Shown: positions 52,594 through 60,558 of the stretch, piece after piece | Position numbering within the stretch: the first letter of the stretch is position 1 | Layout of the letters: each line of letters begins with the position of its first letter | Assembly (NCBI RefSeq): GCF_029213205.1 | Contig: NZ_JARGNH010000001.1 | Span: forward strand, 409,102 to 473,101 | DNA length: 64,000 bases | Reading direction: 5' to 3' | Source: Pseudooceanicola sp. | GTDB lineage: Bacteria > Pseudomonadota > Alphaproteobacteria > Rhodobacterales > Rhodobacteraceae | The notes under the pieces: generated by a model | The model's input: only the letters and a program-made list of their open reading frames with translations | Told to the model about the DNA's origin: nothing | The model's database searches: none | Made by a program: the position numbers and the translations under genes

Positions 52594-53691
52594 TCACCCG
52601 ATTTGGCCATCGATTCCAGGGGCCGACACCGCGTCAATATCGTCTTTCGCCAATTGGGCGTGTGCTGTCGATGTGGTAGCGCTCGACCCATCCTCCTGCT
52701 CGGCCTGTTCCACTGCTTCCTCCATGCTGACCGTGTTCAGCACCAGTTCGAACTGCTCGAAGATTTCGGACGCATGCCGCGCCACGTAGGACCTGACTGC
52801 TTCGTTCTCCATCAGCTTTTTCAGGTAGCCCTTGGCGACAACCAGGTTCAGCAGCTCCGACCCGTAGTTCTCCTCGGCATGCTTGTACTTTTCCTGCACC
52901 TGGCTCATCTCGCGCTCGAGCTTGACGATCTGTTCCAGCGGATCCCCCTTGGGCTGTTCCGGCCGCGGCGGCTTGTAGTCGGTGCGCTGTTCCGGCGGCG
53001 TAGCCTTCAGGAGGGCGTCCGCATGGGCGGCAGTGATCGTGTTCGCCGCGATCATCAACTCGACCGCCTCGATCTGCCGGGCGGCCTTCATCTTGCGCAG
53101 GTGCCGGGTCACATCCGGGGTGAACTGGTGGTCCTGCAGGAGTTCCACCGCCTTGGGGCAGATCCCGTGCAGCAGGTTGATCCGACTGTTGATGGTCGAA
53201 AGGTTCACGTTGAAGGCGCGCGCAAGCCGCTCCTTGCTGACGCCCTTATCAATCGCACGCCGCAGCATGTAATGCTCCTGCACGGTTGAGAGGCGATTGA
53301 TCCGGTGGTTGTAGGTGTAGGTTTCAAAATCCTTGGCGATCAGGCAGGGCGCGGTGTCCTGACCGAGCTCCTTCAGGGCCAGCACGCGCAAATTGCCGTC
53401 GAGCAGCAGAAACCCCGCCGCCTCCGGATCCGGCTTGATCACCGAGAGCGGCTCGATCAATCCTATTTCTCGGATCGAGGACACGATCTGTTTGAACTTG
53501 CGCGTGGTCATCACGCCGTCTGGCACCTTTTTCGAAGGCATCAGTTCTTCGAGTGGGATCTGGAAGGTCTCAAGGTCAAAGCCGAGGGTCAGGTTCAACG
53601 GCGCCGTGGGATAGGGCGCGTCGTTCTCATCACTGTCGGGCTGGGGAAAGGCTCCGGGGTAGATCGGCTTCACAGTACTGAGGTCATTCAT
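52594..53691 (-). CDS. RepB-type ParB-like protein with C-terminal RepB domain
   Basis: A 365-residue protein of the plasmid partitioning RepB type. An N-terminal ParB nuclease-like domain is visible (GLIEPLSVIKPDPEAAGFLL, DGNLRVLALKELG), then an HTH part (SKERLARAFNVNLSTINSRI) and a coiled-coil C-terminus (EREMSQVQEKYKHAEENYG). The ATG at 53691 overlaps the upstream ParB-like stop by 8 bases. No ParA/RepA or replication gene accompanies it, so it is not a plasmid partition set in the normal sense. Confidence 0.8.
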   Translation of the reverse strand: MNDLSTVKPIYPGAFPQPDSDENDAPYPTAPLNLTLGFDLETFQIPLEELMPSKKVPDGVMTTRKFKQIVSSIREIGLIEPLSVIKPDPEAAGFLLLDGNLRVLALKELGQDTAPCLIAKDFETYTYNHRINRLSTVQEHYMLRRAIDKGVSKERLARAFNVNLSTINSRINLLHGICPKAVELLQDHQFTPDVTRHLRKMKAARQIEAVELMIAANTITAAHADALLKATPPEQRTDYKPPRPEQPKGDPLEQIVKLEREMSQVQEKYKHAEENYGSELLNLVVAKGYLKKLMENEAVRSYVARHASEIFEQFELVLNTVSMEEAVEQAEQEDGSSATTSTAHAQLAKDDIDAVSAPGIDGQIG

Positions 53692-54592
53692 GGGATGTTC
53701 CTTTCGGGGGGCAGGCGGTTTCAATGCGGTCGGCGAGGTATTTCGGCAGGCTGTCGAGGCCTTCGGCGCGCAGGAGCGTCACGAAGTGCTCATCGGCAAA
53801 AAGGCGTTTCAGCCCTTGGACCACCAAGAGCAGCTGCTGATGCGCGTGGTCGGCTTTCAGCATCAGCTTGTGTTGGCGGGCGACCTCGCGCTGGTAGGTC
53901 TTAACCAGCGAATGCGCTGAGTTCGGCAGCTTCGGGCGATCGCCGCTGGTTTTCGGACCCTTTTCGCGGCGCTTTTCGATAAGCCGCTTGGCATCCGTGA
54001 TCTGGTGCCCCTTGAGTTGGCCGGTCTTGTAGGCCTCTTCCAGCATGTCGCCGAGGTTTTCATCGTCATGCTTGGCGCGCGCGATCTCGAGGGCGGTGGT
54101 CAGCGGAATGGTCCCGTTCTGCACTGCTTCAATCAGGCGTTCCTCGCCCTTTTCCAGCAGAAAGACGATGTCCCGGACGTATTTCTCGGACAGTCCCGTG
54201 CGGGTGATGATGTCGTCGATGCTGTAATCCCGCGCGAGCAGGAGTTCGATGTCGGCCAGAATCTCCAGCGGGCGATGGCCCCGCCGGGCGATGTTTTCGG
54301 CCAGCGACATGATGAAGGCGTCTTCATCCGTCACGTTTACTACCAGCGCCGGGATGTGGCTTTCGCCAAGCAGCCGAAAAGCATTCAAGCGCCCTTCGCC
54401 GCAGACCAGCAAATAGGCGGGCGCCCCATCGGCGCCTTCGCGCTCTGTCACGGTGATCGGCTTTTTCAGGCCGATGGAGCGGATGTTTTCAACGATCTCC
54501 TCGAAGACCTTCATGTTGCGGTCCCGGGAATTCAGGACCTCGATCCGGTCGATGGGGACGAGCGTAACGCTCTCGGGTGTGTCAGTCATCAT
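53684..54592 (-). CDS. ParB/RepB-like protein
   Basis: A 302-residue second ParB-family protein, with VPIDRIEVLNSRDRNMKVFE, VCGEGRLNAFRLLGESHIPA and SLAENIARRGHRPLE, the Box I-II region of ParB. A central HTH (YSIDDIITRTGLSEKYVRDI) follows, and the C-terminus is coiled coil. It lies between the serine recombinase and the RepB-like gene, co-oriented and overlapping the latter. The trio appears to be a conserved unit in alphaproteobacteria, from memory. Confidence 0.82.
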   Translation of the reverse strand: MMTDTPESVTLVPIDRIEVLNSRDRNMKVFEEIVENIRSIGLKKPITVTEREGADGAPAYLLVCGEGRLNAFRLLGESHIPALVVNVTDEDAFIMSLAENIARRGHRPLEILADIELLLARDYSIDDIITRTGLSEKYVRDIVFLLEKGEERLIEAVQNGTIPLTTALEIARAKHDDENLGDMLEEAYKTGQLKGHQITDAKRLIEKRREKGPKTSGDRPKLPNSAHSLVKTYQREVARQHKLMLKADHAHQQLLLVVQGLKRLFADEHFVTLLRAEGLDSLPKYLADRIETACPPKGTSHE

Positions 54593-54662
54593 GGGCGTGG
54601 TTTCCTTCTTCGATGCGATTGTTCATGTTTTGTACTTTCTTGGATTTCCATCATCCCGACCC

Positions 54663-56264
54663 TCATCCCCACTTCCTGCGAATGCCGACCCGCTCGGCCA
54701 TGCCGTAGAAAAAGCCGAGGTCCTCGAAGCGGAAGGCCTCGAAAGCGATGCTGGTGCGGTTGCAAAGACGGATTTCCTGCCGGGGGAGGTCGAGCCAAGG
54801 CAGCAGGTAGTAATCAAGCTCCTCGCGATTGTCGGGGTCGAGCCGCACGGCCAGTGTCACGTCGGCCTGATAGCGCGTCGGGTCAAACCGGATCCGCCAG
54901 CGCAGCCGTCCATCGCCTTGCGGTTGGCAGCGCGCCAGCACCAGACTGACGACCATTTCACCGTTGATGGTTAGCAGGTCGGTCTTGGGATCGCGCGCCA
55001 CCGTGCCACCAACCTCGGCAATCGTGGCCTCCGTACGTGAAATGATCTCCGGATGCATCCCACGCAGGCGCTTGTTCAGCGCGATGCGTTCTTGATCGCG
55101 GTCCGAGCGATAGCCAATCATCTCATAGGCCCGGGCGAGCGAGCCGAACCGGTTCCGATAGGCCGATGACGAGGGCATATCCGGCGTTTGATCAATCAGC
55201 ACCCCGGAAAGCTGGCCCGCGTCCGCGTAGAGCCGTTTCAGGTGATCCAGCAGTTCTTCGTCAGAAAGGCGCGCGGACCGTGCCGTGATGATTTCCTGCG
55301 CCGTCAGGAAAAACTCCAGCGGCACGATCCCCTCGAAGGCGCCTTCCTTACGAACCCACATGTCGGGCGGGTTTTCCACATGCAGTTTCTTCAGCTTGAA
55401 GGAGGACCGGTTGTAGACATTGTTGCCGATGTATTTCTCGTTGGTCAGAACCGTGCGAACCGTGCCGGAAGTCCATGGCCGGTCCAGATCGGTGGTGACA
55501 CCTTCTTCGTTCAGGCGGTCGGCGATCTCGCGGAAGGACAGATCCTCCTCGATCAGCCAGCGGTACATCTTGTTGACCCAGGCGACTTCCTCGTCGGGGC
55601 CGGGCATCAGGATGACGCGGTCGGTTTGTAGCGACTTGTGCTCACCGCGTTTTAGCTCGCCCTTGATCTCGCCGCGCTCGTTCACAAGCACCCGGCGCAA
55701 GCCAAAGCCCGCCGCGCCGCCTTGACGGAACCCCAGCTCAATCAGGCGGCACTGGCCAGCGAAGACCTTGACCGAAAGTTCCCGGCTGTATTCTCCGGCC
55801 ATGGCGCGTTTGACGCCCTTGACGATGGTCGAGACGGGAGAGCCATCGTTTTCAAACTGCTCGGCGCAATAGGCGACGTTGATGCCGGCGCGCTTGCAGA
55901 TGTATTCGTAATAAGCACTCTCGTCGGCATCCTGGAAGCGGCCCCAGCGGCTGACGTCATAGACCAGGATCACGTTGAAGTCGGCGGCACCACTTTCCAC
56001 ATCGGCGATCAACTGCTGCAAGGCAGCGCGTCCACCAATGGAGAGGCCGCTCTTGCCGTCATCGGCATAGGTCTTGATGATCTCGATGCCGCGCTTGTCG
56101 GCATATTCACGGATCTTGTCGGACTGGTTGTGCGTCGAATACTGCTGGTGCTCCGTCGACATGCGCACATATTGCGCCGCCCGAAACTCGGTAATCTCGC
56201 CGCTCCCGTCCAACTCAGCCTCCGATCCGTCGTCAAGTCGGTCGGACGTTTGCGTGGGCGGCAA
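54663..56264 (-). CDS. large serine recombinase
   Basis: A 533-residue recombinase. The N-terminal resolvase domain has the catalytic Ser in QYVRMSTEHQ, then YADDGKSGLSIGGR and VYDVSRWGRFQDADES. A recombinase domain follows (LNEEGVTTDLDRPWTSGTVR, LTNEKYIGNNVYN), then a long C-terminal region without an obvious zinc ribbon. Large serine recombinases integrate and excise elements at specific att sites. It heads the three-gene minus-strand cassette ending at 52594 and diverges from the NusG gene. Confidence 0.9.
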   Translation of the reverse strand: MPPTQTSDRLDDGSEAELDGSGEITEFRAAQYVRMSTEHQQYSTHNQSDKIREYADKRGIEIIKTYADDGKSGLSIGGRAALQQLIADVESGAADFNVILVYDVSRWGRFQDADESAYYEYICKRAGINVAYCAEQFENDGSPVSTIVKGVKRAMAGEYSRELSVKVFAGQCRLIELGFRQGGAAGFGLRRVLVNERGEIKGELKRGEHKSLQTDRVILMPGPDEEVAWVNKMYRWLIEEDLSFREIADRLNEEGVTTDLDRPWTSGTVRTVLTNEKYIGNNVYNRSSFKLKKLHVENPPDMWVRKEGAFEGIVPLEFFLTAQEIITARSARLSDEELLDHLKRLYADAGQLSGVLIDQTPDMPSSSAYRNRFGSLARAYEMIGYRSDRDQERIALNKRLRGMHPEIISRTEATIAEVGGTVARDPKTDLLTINGEMVVSLVLARCQPQGDGRLRWRIRFDPTRYQADVTLAVRLDPDNREELDYYLLPWLDLPRQEIRLCNRTSIAFEAFRFEDLGFFYGMAERVGIRRKWG

Positions 56265-56429
56265 AAGGTATCAAGCTGATAGTGCTGGATTATCACATTA
56301 TATCAATGCACTGGGCGGTGATCGTTCCATCACCTTCATCAAAATGTCACATCACACCCGGAAAACCATACTTGCATCTGTTCAAGTTCGAGCGATATGT
56401 GGGGCACAGAGTTTTAATGAGGGTCCGAG

Positions 56430-56942
56430 ATGACATTCCATGATCGCGGCACAAGCTGGTTTCTGGCGCAGCTGAAGCCGAACTGCGCGAACATCGCGGA
56501 CAAGAACCTCAAGCGCCAGGGCTTCCAAACCTTTCTGCCGATGGAGGAGGAGACACGCCAGCGGAACGGCAAGTTCGTCACCGCAATGCGGCCGCTGTTT
56601 CCTGGCTACATCTTCGTGGCCTTCGATGTGGCGCGCGGGTTCTGGCGGACGGTCAACTCGACTTACGGCATCACGCGGCTGGTGAGCTTCGGCAAAGAAC
56701 CGACGGCGGTGCCGCTGGATCTGGTCTCGCAGCTGATGCTTCGCTGCGACGCCAAAGGCAAGTTGCTGCCGCCAAAGCTCCTGAAGTCCGGCGATCAGGT
56801 GACTCTGACCAAAGGGCCCTTTGCCAATTTCGTGGCAGAGGTGGAAAAGATCGCACCGGACCGACGCGTTTGGGTCCTGATGGAAATCATGGGTGGGCAG
56901 ACCCGGGTTGCGGTAGGGGCGGACCAGTTGCGGGCGGTTTGA
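56430..56942 (+). CDS. NusG/RfaH-type transcription antiterminator
   Basis: A 170-residue specialised NusG paralogue. The NGN domain is seen as WFLAQLKPNCANIADKNLKR and LFPGYIFVAFDVARGFW, and a C-terminal KOW domain as SGDQVTLTKGPFANFVAEVE. Paralogues of this length regulate long polysaccharide operons. In related genomes they stand directly at the EPS operon; here the recombinase cassette lies between. It reads away from the EPS locus. Confidence 0.85.
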   Translation: MTFHDRGTSWFLAQLKPNCANIADKNLKRQGFQTFLPMEEETRQRNGKFVTAMRPLFPGYIFVAFDVARGFWRTVNSTYGITRLVSFGKEPTAVPLDLVSQLMLRCDAKGKLLPPKLLKSGDQVTLTKGPFANFVAEVEKIAPDRRVWVLMEIMGGQTRVAVGADQLRAV

Positions 56943-57067
56943 GCGGAAACGCCTGCGCTCTCAGACAGTGAGTCACTCGTTGTAAATCATTGATGCAACG
57001 TCTAAATTGCTAGCGTCGTCAGAATGTGCGTACGTGCCTGTTCGCCACGAGAATATTTGGTTGTCGC

Positions 57068-57096
57068 TTGACAGCTGCGCTGCATGGGATTAGATA
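57068..57096 (+). promoter_or_regulatory. sigma-70-like promoter of the HicA-like module
   Basis: TTGACA at 57068-57073, a 17-base spacer and TAGATA at 57091-57096. The -35 box is a perfect consensus. The -10 box abuts the GTG start codon at 57097, so the true transcription start or the gene's start codon must differ slightly from this reading. Confidence 0.35.
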
Positions 57097-57363
57097 GTGG
57101 CTCGAACCAAACACCCGTCGAAGGACATTGAAAGCGCTTTGCAAGAGCTTGAGGCCTTGGGCTGGAGTGTCGAGGAAGCCAAAGGGCGTAGCGCACATTC
57201 ATGGGGATATGTCTTGTGTCCGGCCAATGCGGGAAATGCATGTCGATCTGGAGTGTTTTGCCGGATGTCGGTTTGGAGCACGCCCAGAAACCCGCGCAAC
57301 CATGCACGTGAGCTGATCCGGAAGGCCTCTGGGTGCGTGATGAAGGAGAATGATGATGGCTAA
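57097..57363 (+). CDS. HicA-like small protein (candidate toxin)
   Basis: An 88-residue protein beginning at a GTG (57097). It contains IESALQELEALGWSVEEAKG followed by HSWGYVLCP, a dsRNA-binding-like alpha/beta pattern with a conserved His as in HicA mRNA interferases, then three further Cys and ends with STPRNPRNHARELIRKASG. I know this family mostly as unnamed small proteins paired with an HTH protein. It overlaps its partner at the 3' end. The toxin role is inferred. Confidence 0.55.
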   Translation: MARTKHPSKDIESALQELEALGWSVEEAKGRSAHSWGYVLCPANAGNACRSGVFCRMSVWSTPRNPRNHARELIRKASGCVMKENDDG

Positions 57364-57844
57364 AGATGTTGAGTTCGAATTTGATATCGTTGTCTCGCTG
57401 CCGAAGGGCGCTGGAGACGAGGATGCCATCATGGACGCCCTTTTTGAGGCGGGCTGCGATGATGCCGTCGTTGGCCTCGGGGCCTCTGGCCTAGTTGGCT
57501 TGGGCTTCACGCGTGGTGGTGAAGATGCCGAGGTGGTGATTTCTAATGCCGTGAAGCAGGTGTTGTGCGCGTTGCCGGAAGGGGCCCAGCTTCGCGAAGT
57601 GAAGCCAGATCTTGTGAGCCTGGCGGACGTTGCCGCCCGTCTTTCAGTTTCGCGCCAGGCATTGCAAAAGAGAGACATGCCCCCGCCGTCTCTCGGCGGG
57701 TTGTATCGTGCCTCGGAAATGCTGCCTGCTTTGGAAGCGCAACCTGGAAAGGTGCGTGATGCGCTTGAAGCAGCGCGCGGTTGGTTCGCTTCTGCAGCGG
57801 CCGCCCAGAAGATCAACGCACGCGCCAGCCTTGGGCAGAGCTGA
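57356..57844 (+). CDS. partner of HicA-like protein, C-terminal HTH (candidate antitoxin)
   Basis: A 162-residue protein. The N-terminal 90 residues form a ferredoxin-like pattern (EFDIVVSLPKGAGDEDAIMD, AGCDDAVVGLGASGLVGLGF), and residues 95-140 an HTH (SLADVAARLSVSRQALQKRD). Three ATGs stand in a row at 57350, 57353 and 57356; the third has AAGGAG at best spacing. Overlap with the upstream gene by 8 bases suggests translational coupling, as in toxin-antitoxin pairs. Confidence 0.6.
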   Translation: MAKDVEFEFDIVVSLPKGAGDEDAIMDALFEAGCDDAVVGLGASGLVGLGFTRGGEDAEVVISNAVKQVLCALPEGAQLREVKPDLVSLADVAARLSVSRQALQKRDMPPPSLGGLYRASEMLPALEAQPGKVRDALEAARGWFASAAAAQKINARASLGQS

Positions 57845-57875
57845 ATTGGCGAAGGTCGTACGCCTTTTTAGCACG

Positions 57876-58232
57876 TTATACGTCGGACGCCTCGAACAGG
57901 TCATCCATGTCGACTTGCAGCGTAGTTGCCAGTTTCTTGAGGGTGGATGCGGACCCAGTTTTACGACCTGCTTCGATGTCGATGATCTGGATGCGGTTAA
58001 CACCTGACTGGCGCGCCAATTCAGCTTGAGACAAACCGCGGTGTTCGCGCCAGACGGTCAGCGGGGCATCACCGGCCAGTAAACGGTCGACAACAGGCGA
58101 CGGGATCAGTTCCTCGGTTCCAGCTTTGATCCGGGCCAAGACGTCGGCCGCGCTGTTCAGATCAGCCATGTCCTCCTCGATCGCTTTTAGGCGGAGGTAT
58201 TCGTCTTTGGTGATGGTTACCATTTCATTCAT
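57876..58232 (-). CDS. XRE-family antitoxin
   Basis: A 118-residue HTH protein. The N-terminal helix region VTITKDEYLRLKAIEEDMAD should bind the toxin, and the HTH covers LTVWREHRGLSQAELARQSG and VNRIQIIDIEAGRKTGSAST. The ATG at 58232 was chosen because upstream sequence belongs to the toxin gene. It lies 5 bases after the toxin stop, giving toxin-first order as in HigBA. Confidence 0.85.
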   Translation of the reverse strand: MNEMVTITKDEYLRLKAIEEDMADLNSAADVLARIKAGTEELIPSPVVDRLLAGDAPLTVWREHRGLSQAELARQSGVNRIQIIDIEAGRKTGSASTLKKLATTLQVDMDDLFEASDV

Positions 58233-58237
58233 TTCGC

Positions 58238-58492
58238 TCACTCCTTGTAAGCACTGCCGCGCGCCTTGATGTCTAGGATCTCGAGGACAACACCTTTGCA
58301 CATCACAATTCGCCAATCTCCCACCCGCAACCGAAGCATCCCATCCATGCCCTGCAGCGCTTTGACGTTATTCGCCTGCGAAGCCGGGTCGTCGGCGTAC
58401 GCGCTGATCTTATCTCGAATTCGCAAGGCCCAGTTCCGTGGCATTCGCACAAGCGCCTTCTGGGCGGTTTTCGAGTAGACGATTTCTTTCAT
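58238..58492 (-). CDS. RelE/HigB-type toxin
   Basis: An 84-residue RelE-superfamily toxin. Landmarks are IVYSKTAQKALVRMPRNWAL, NVKALQGMDGMLRLRVGDWR and ILDIKARGSAY, including the Arg and Tyr residues used for mRNA cleavage in this family. It is the first gene of the pair, with an operator-like palindrome upstream at 58519. Confidence 0.88.
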   Translation of the reverse strand: MKEIVYSKTAQKALVRMPRNWALRIRDKISAYADDPASQANNVKALQGMDGMLRLRVGDWRIVMCKGVVLEILDIKARGSAYKE

Positions 58493-58518
58493 GGCCTCAT
58501 GTAGCCTGTAGCGACTGT

Positions 58519-58533
58519 GTAGTCAATGACTAC
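58519..58533 (-). promoter_or_regulatory. operator palindrome of the RelE/XRE pair
   Basis: A perfect inverted repeat GTAGTCA-A-TGACTAC, 27 bases before the toxin start. It overlaps a TTGACT -35-like box on the minus strand (17-base spacer to TACATG). This is the expected site for autorepression by the antitoxin. Confidence 0.6.
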
Positions 58534-58928
58534 CCGCCTTGGTGAGCGAGTTTGTTCCCAGCGCCATTTGGGGCGAGTGACTTTCGAACTCGGCACCCTA
58601 TTAATGATTACAATGATTTAAGGGGTAGAGAGGGTCCGACCCCAGGCCCATTCCCTCCGCCACTTGCCCCCGCGAAAGCGTTCTCCCGATCCGGCTGCGG
58701 CCTGATTTTTCCGTTGTGTTCGAGGGTTATGCGGGAGGGGCTGAACACTGGCCCCGGCGCCAGGAGGCCCGTAATCGGTGTCTCTGGGCCGATATTCTCC
58801 GGACCTCATGACTGCGCCGATTTGGTGAATTTCTTATAAGCTCATGTAAACATTAAGGAAATTAGAGCTGTCGAAATTGCTTGGATTGCAGTCGTGTTTG
58901 CGTCTGCCGCGACCGGGTTCGGAAATTC
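58534..58928. other. intergenic region without recognisable genes
   Basis: About 395 bases between the toxin operator and a hydrolase fragment. Short inverted repeats are present (CGAGTT near 58546 and AACTCG near 58588), and the sequence around 58595-58625 is AT-rich. No coding frame with support was found. It may hold an element boundary. Confidence 0.4.
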
Positions 58929-59145
58929 TCAGGCCATGGCGCGTTCCAGCCTCTGCTTCCTACGCTCCCAATCGGGCATTACCTTGTCGAGAAGTTCGAA
59001 GAACGCCGCCCCGTGATGAGGCTCGGCCACATGGCAGAGTTCGTGGGTGATCACGTAGTCGATGGCGTCGACCGGGGCCTGAACTAGACGAAGATTGAGT
59101 AGCAAGCGTCCGGCCGGCGACATGGACCCCCATCTTTGCCGGGTC
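58929..59145 (-). pseudogene. YgjP-like metal-dependent hydrolase, C-terminal fragment
   Basis: About 65-70 codons that match only the end of a YgjP/M48-like metallohydrolase of roughly 240 residues. The zinc motif is present (YVITHELCHVAEPHHG), preceded by RWGSMSPAGRLLLNLRLV. The upstream part is cut off at about 59145 by an IS-derived fragment. It is therefore a truncated remnant. Confidence 0.75.
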
Positions 59146-59218
59146 TTACAACAACGACCGCCCGAACATGGGCATCGGCGGCATCACACCCGCCCAGAAA
59201 CTGAAAATGGCCGCGTAA
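59144..59218 (+). pseudogene. IS3-type transposase C-terminal fragment
   Basis: Twenty-four codons plus stop: SYNNDRPNMGIGGITPAQKL then KMAA. This N-D-R-P..G.ITP ending is the extreme C-terminus of IS3-like (integrase-core) transposases. It is joined directly to the hydrolase fragment on one side and the methyltransferase fragment on the other. Confidence 0.75.
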
Positions 59219-59221
59219 GTT

Positions 59222-59656
59222 CTACGAAGGCACCCCGCTAAAAATGGGGGGATTACCACGCCGCGAGACTTTGCCCTTGTTGACCGCACTCTTGAATGAG
59301 ACGACAGCATTGCCCCAAAGCGTTGATACGCTGGCCAATAGCTTCTGGATTGCGCGCTTGACCCGAATTGGGCGGCGCAAGGGCACGAGCGCGCCCAAGT
59401 CCTTTGTTGCCTCAATCCAAGGCGTCGTGTGCGACGCAGGATTGGAAAAAGACTTTTCTGTCTTCTTCATTTTTCTCCGCTGCGGTGCGTAGAGCGGAAA
59501 CTTTGGCATTGGATTGTTAAGGGCGTATTCGACCCGCAACTTGGCAACCTCGAAATACGATTTGTCGCGCTCGATTCCGATGAAATTGAAGCCAGCCCAA
59601 GCCGCCGCCATACCGGTCGCGCCTGTTCCCATAAATGCGTCCATCACGGTAAGCAA
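59222..59656 (-). pseudogene. DNA methyltransferase C-terminal fragment
   Basis: A 144-codon open frame. Its start shows the SAM-binding FMGTGATGMAAAWAGFNFIG followed by IERDKSYFEVAKLRVEYAL, the last part of a beta-class N6-adenine or N4-cytosine methyltransferase (DPPY enzymes end this way). The catalytic motif and recognition domain are absent upstream. The remaining C-terminal 95 residues are basic and unassigned. It is a remnant. Confidence 0.65.
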
Positions 59657-59741
59657 TGCGTCCCATCTTTGGCTCCGACTCTTTGTGCGCAGTAAAAATC
59701 GCGCTTTGGGGCACAGAGGGATGAGAATGACCTTGCTAAGA

Positions 59742-59780
59742 AAAAAGCCCAGCTAAGTCACTGACTTTGCTAGGCTTTTT
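59742..59780 (-). terminator. strong hairpin terminator
   Basis: A near-perfect 19-base inverted repeat (17 of 19 pairs) reading AAAAAGCC on the left and GGCTTTTT on the right, with terminal T or A runs on either strand, so it can act in both directions. It lies just downstream (minus strand) of a tRNA-Asn-like 3' end, as expected for a tRNA terminator. Confidence 0.75.
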
Positions 59781-59786
59781 CGATAT

Positions 59787-59814
59787 TGGCTCCGGCGGTA
59801 GGGAACGGACCTAA
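59787..59814 (-). other. tRNA-Asn 3'-end fragment (candidate att site)
   Basis: On the minus strand this reads as the T-arm and acceptor of a tRNA ending in GCCGGAGCCA. It matches the tRNA-Asn 3' end I recall for Rhodobacterales over the last 18 bases, with two changes in the T-loop. The rest of the tRNA is absent. A terminator follows directly. Such partial tRNA ends are left by site-specific integration. Confidence 0.45.
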
Positions 59815-60021
59815 CTTTTCCCGTCTGCCGTAACACATTGAAAATAAACGACTGTGTTGTTGTCTCGTAGGATTCTAAACCGCCGTCTTGTGAAATCTTT
59901 GTGAAAGAAGAGTGTAAGAAACGGGGCCACAGGGCGCAAGGCCCGCAGCACGGAAATGTCGAAAATCGAATTCACCACACTACCGGTTGTGATCCTGTCA
60001 AAATAACTCGGTAGGGAAAGC

Positions 60022-60558
60022 TCAGGTTCGGTTCCGGTTCGTGACTTCGCTTTCGCGGGGCAAGTTAAAGACGCAGGCCGAACCCAGCTGCTTCACGAGG
60101 GTTTTCCCGGAGCGGTGGACGGCGACCCGGAAATGCCGGGCCTGGGGCACGTCGAGGATCCGGGTCGGCCGGAAAGAGACCCAGTTCATCCCGCCAGGTT
60201 GCCGCAGGCTTTCATAGGCGATCCCGTCATGCGGGCCTGTCGGGACGGACCGACCGAAAACCTGGGCGGTGGCGGATCCCCTGAGGTGCCCCGTGCAGGA
60301 ACGCGGCCATGACGACGCTTGCGTTGGGACGGCCGTAGACCCAGTCGGACCTCGCAAGCCGCCGGAGACGGGGCGCCAAGAGGTGGTCGTTGGTCCAGCC
60401 TTCGAGCTCGAAGACCGGGGCGATATCCTCGGGTGCTGTCACCGTCTCGAACGCGGCGATCAGGGGGAAGCGGGACGGGATCAGGCGGTGCGCGCGTACC
60501 GGCGCATGGGCTAGGCGCGTCACGTCGAGACGAGGTCTGTCGGGCGCACCGGCTCCAC
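60022..60558 (-). pseudogene. RES-domain toxin, frameshifted and deleted
   Basis: Three pieces of a RES-domain NAD-degrading toxin in different frames. VEPVRPTDLVST (GTG at 60558) is the start, TRLAHAPVRAHRLIPSRF through YGRPNASVVMAAFLHG is the N-terminal half, and DGIAYESLRQPGGMNWVSFR is the C-terminal part. The middle, about 80-100 residues including the NAD-binding region, is missing. The gene cannot make an active toxin. Confidence 0.7.

Noticed and set aside
52594..54592. Plasmid replicon of repABC type
   Set aside because: Two RepB/ParB-like genes are present, but no repA or repC, and a serine recombinase heads the operon. A chromosomal mobile cassette fits better.
58546..58593. Second att or tRNA-like hairpin (CGAGTT/AACTCG)
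   Set aside because: The stem is short, the flanks do not fold as a tRNA arm, and no integrase or second copy was found.
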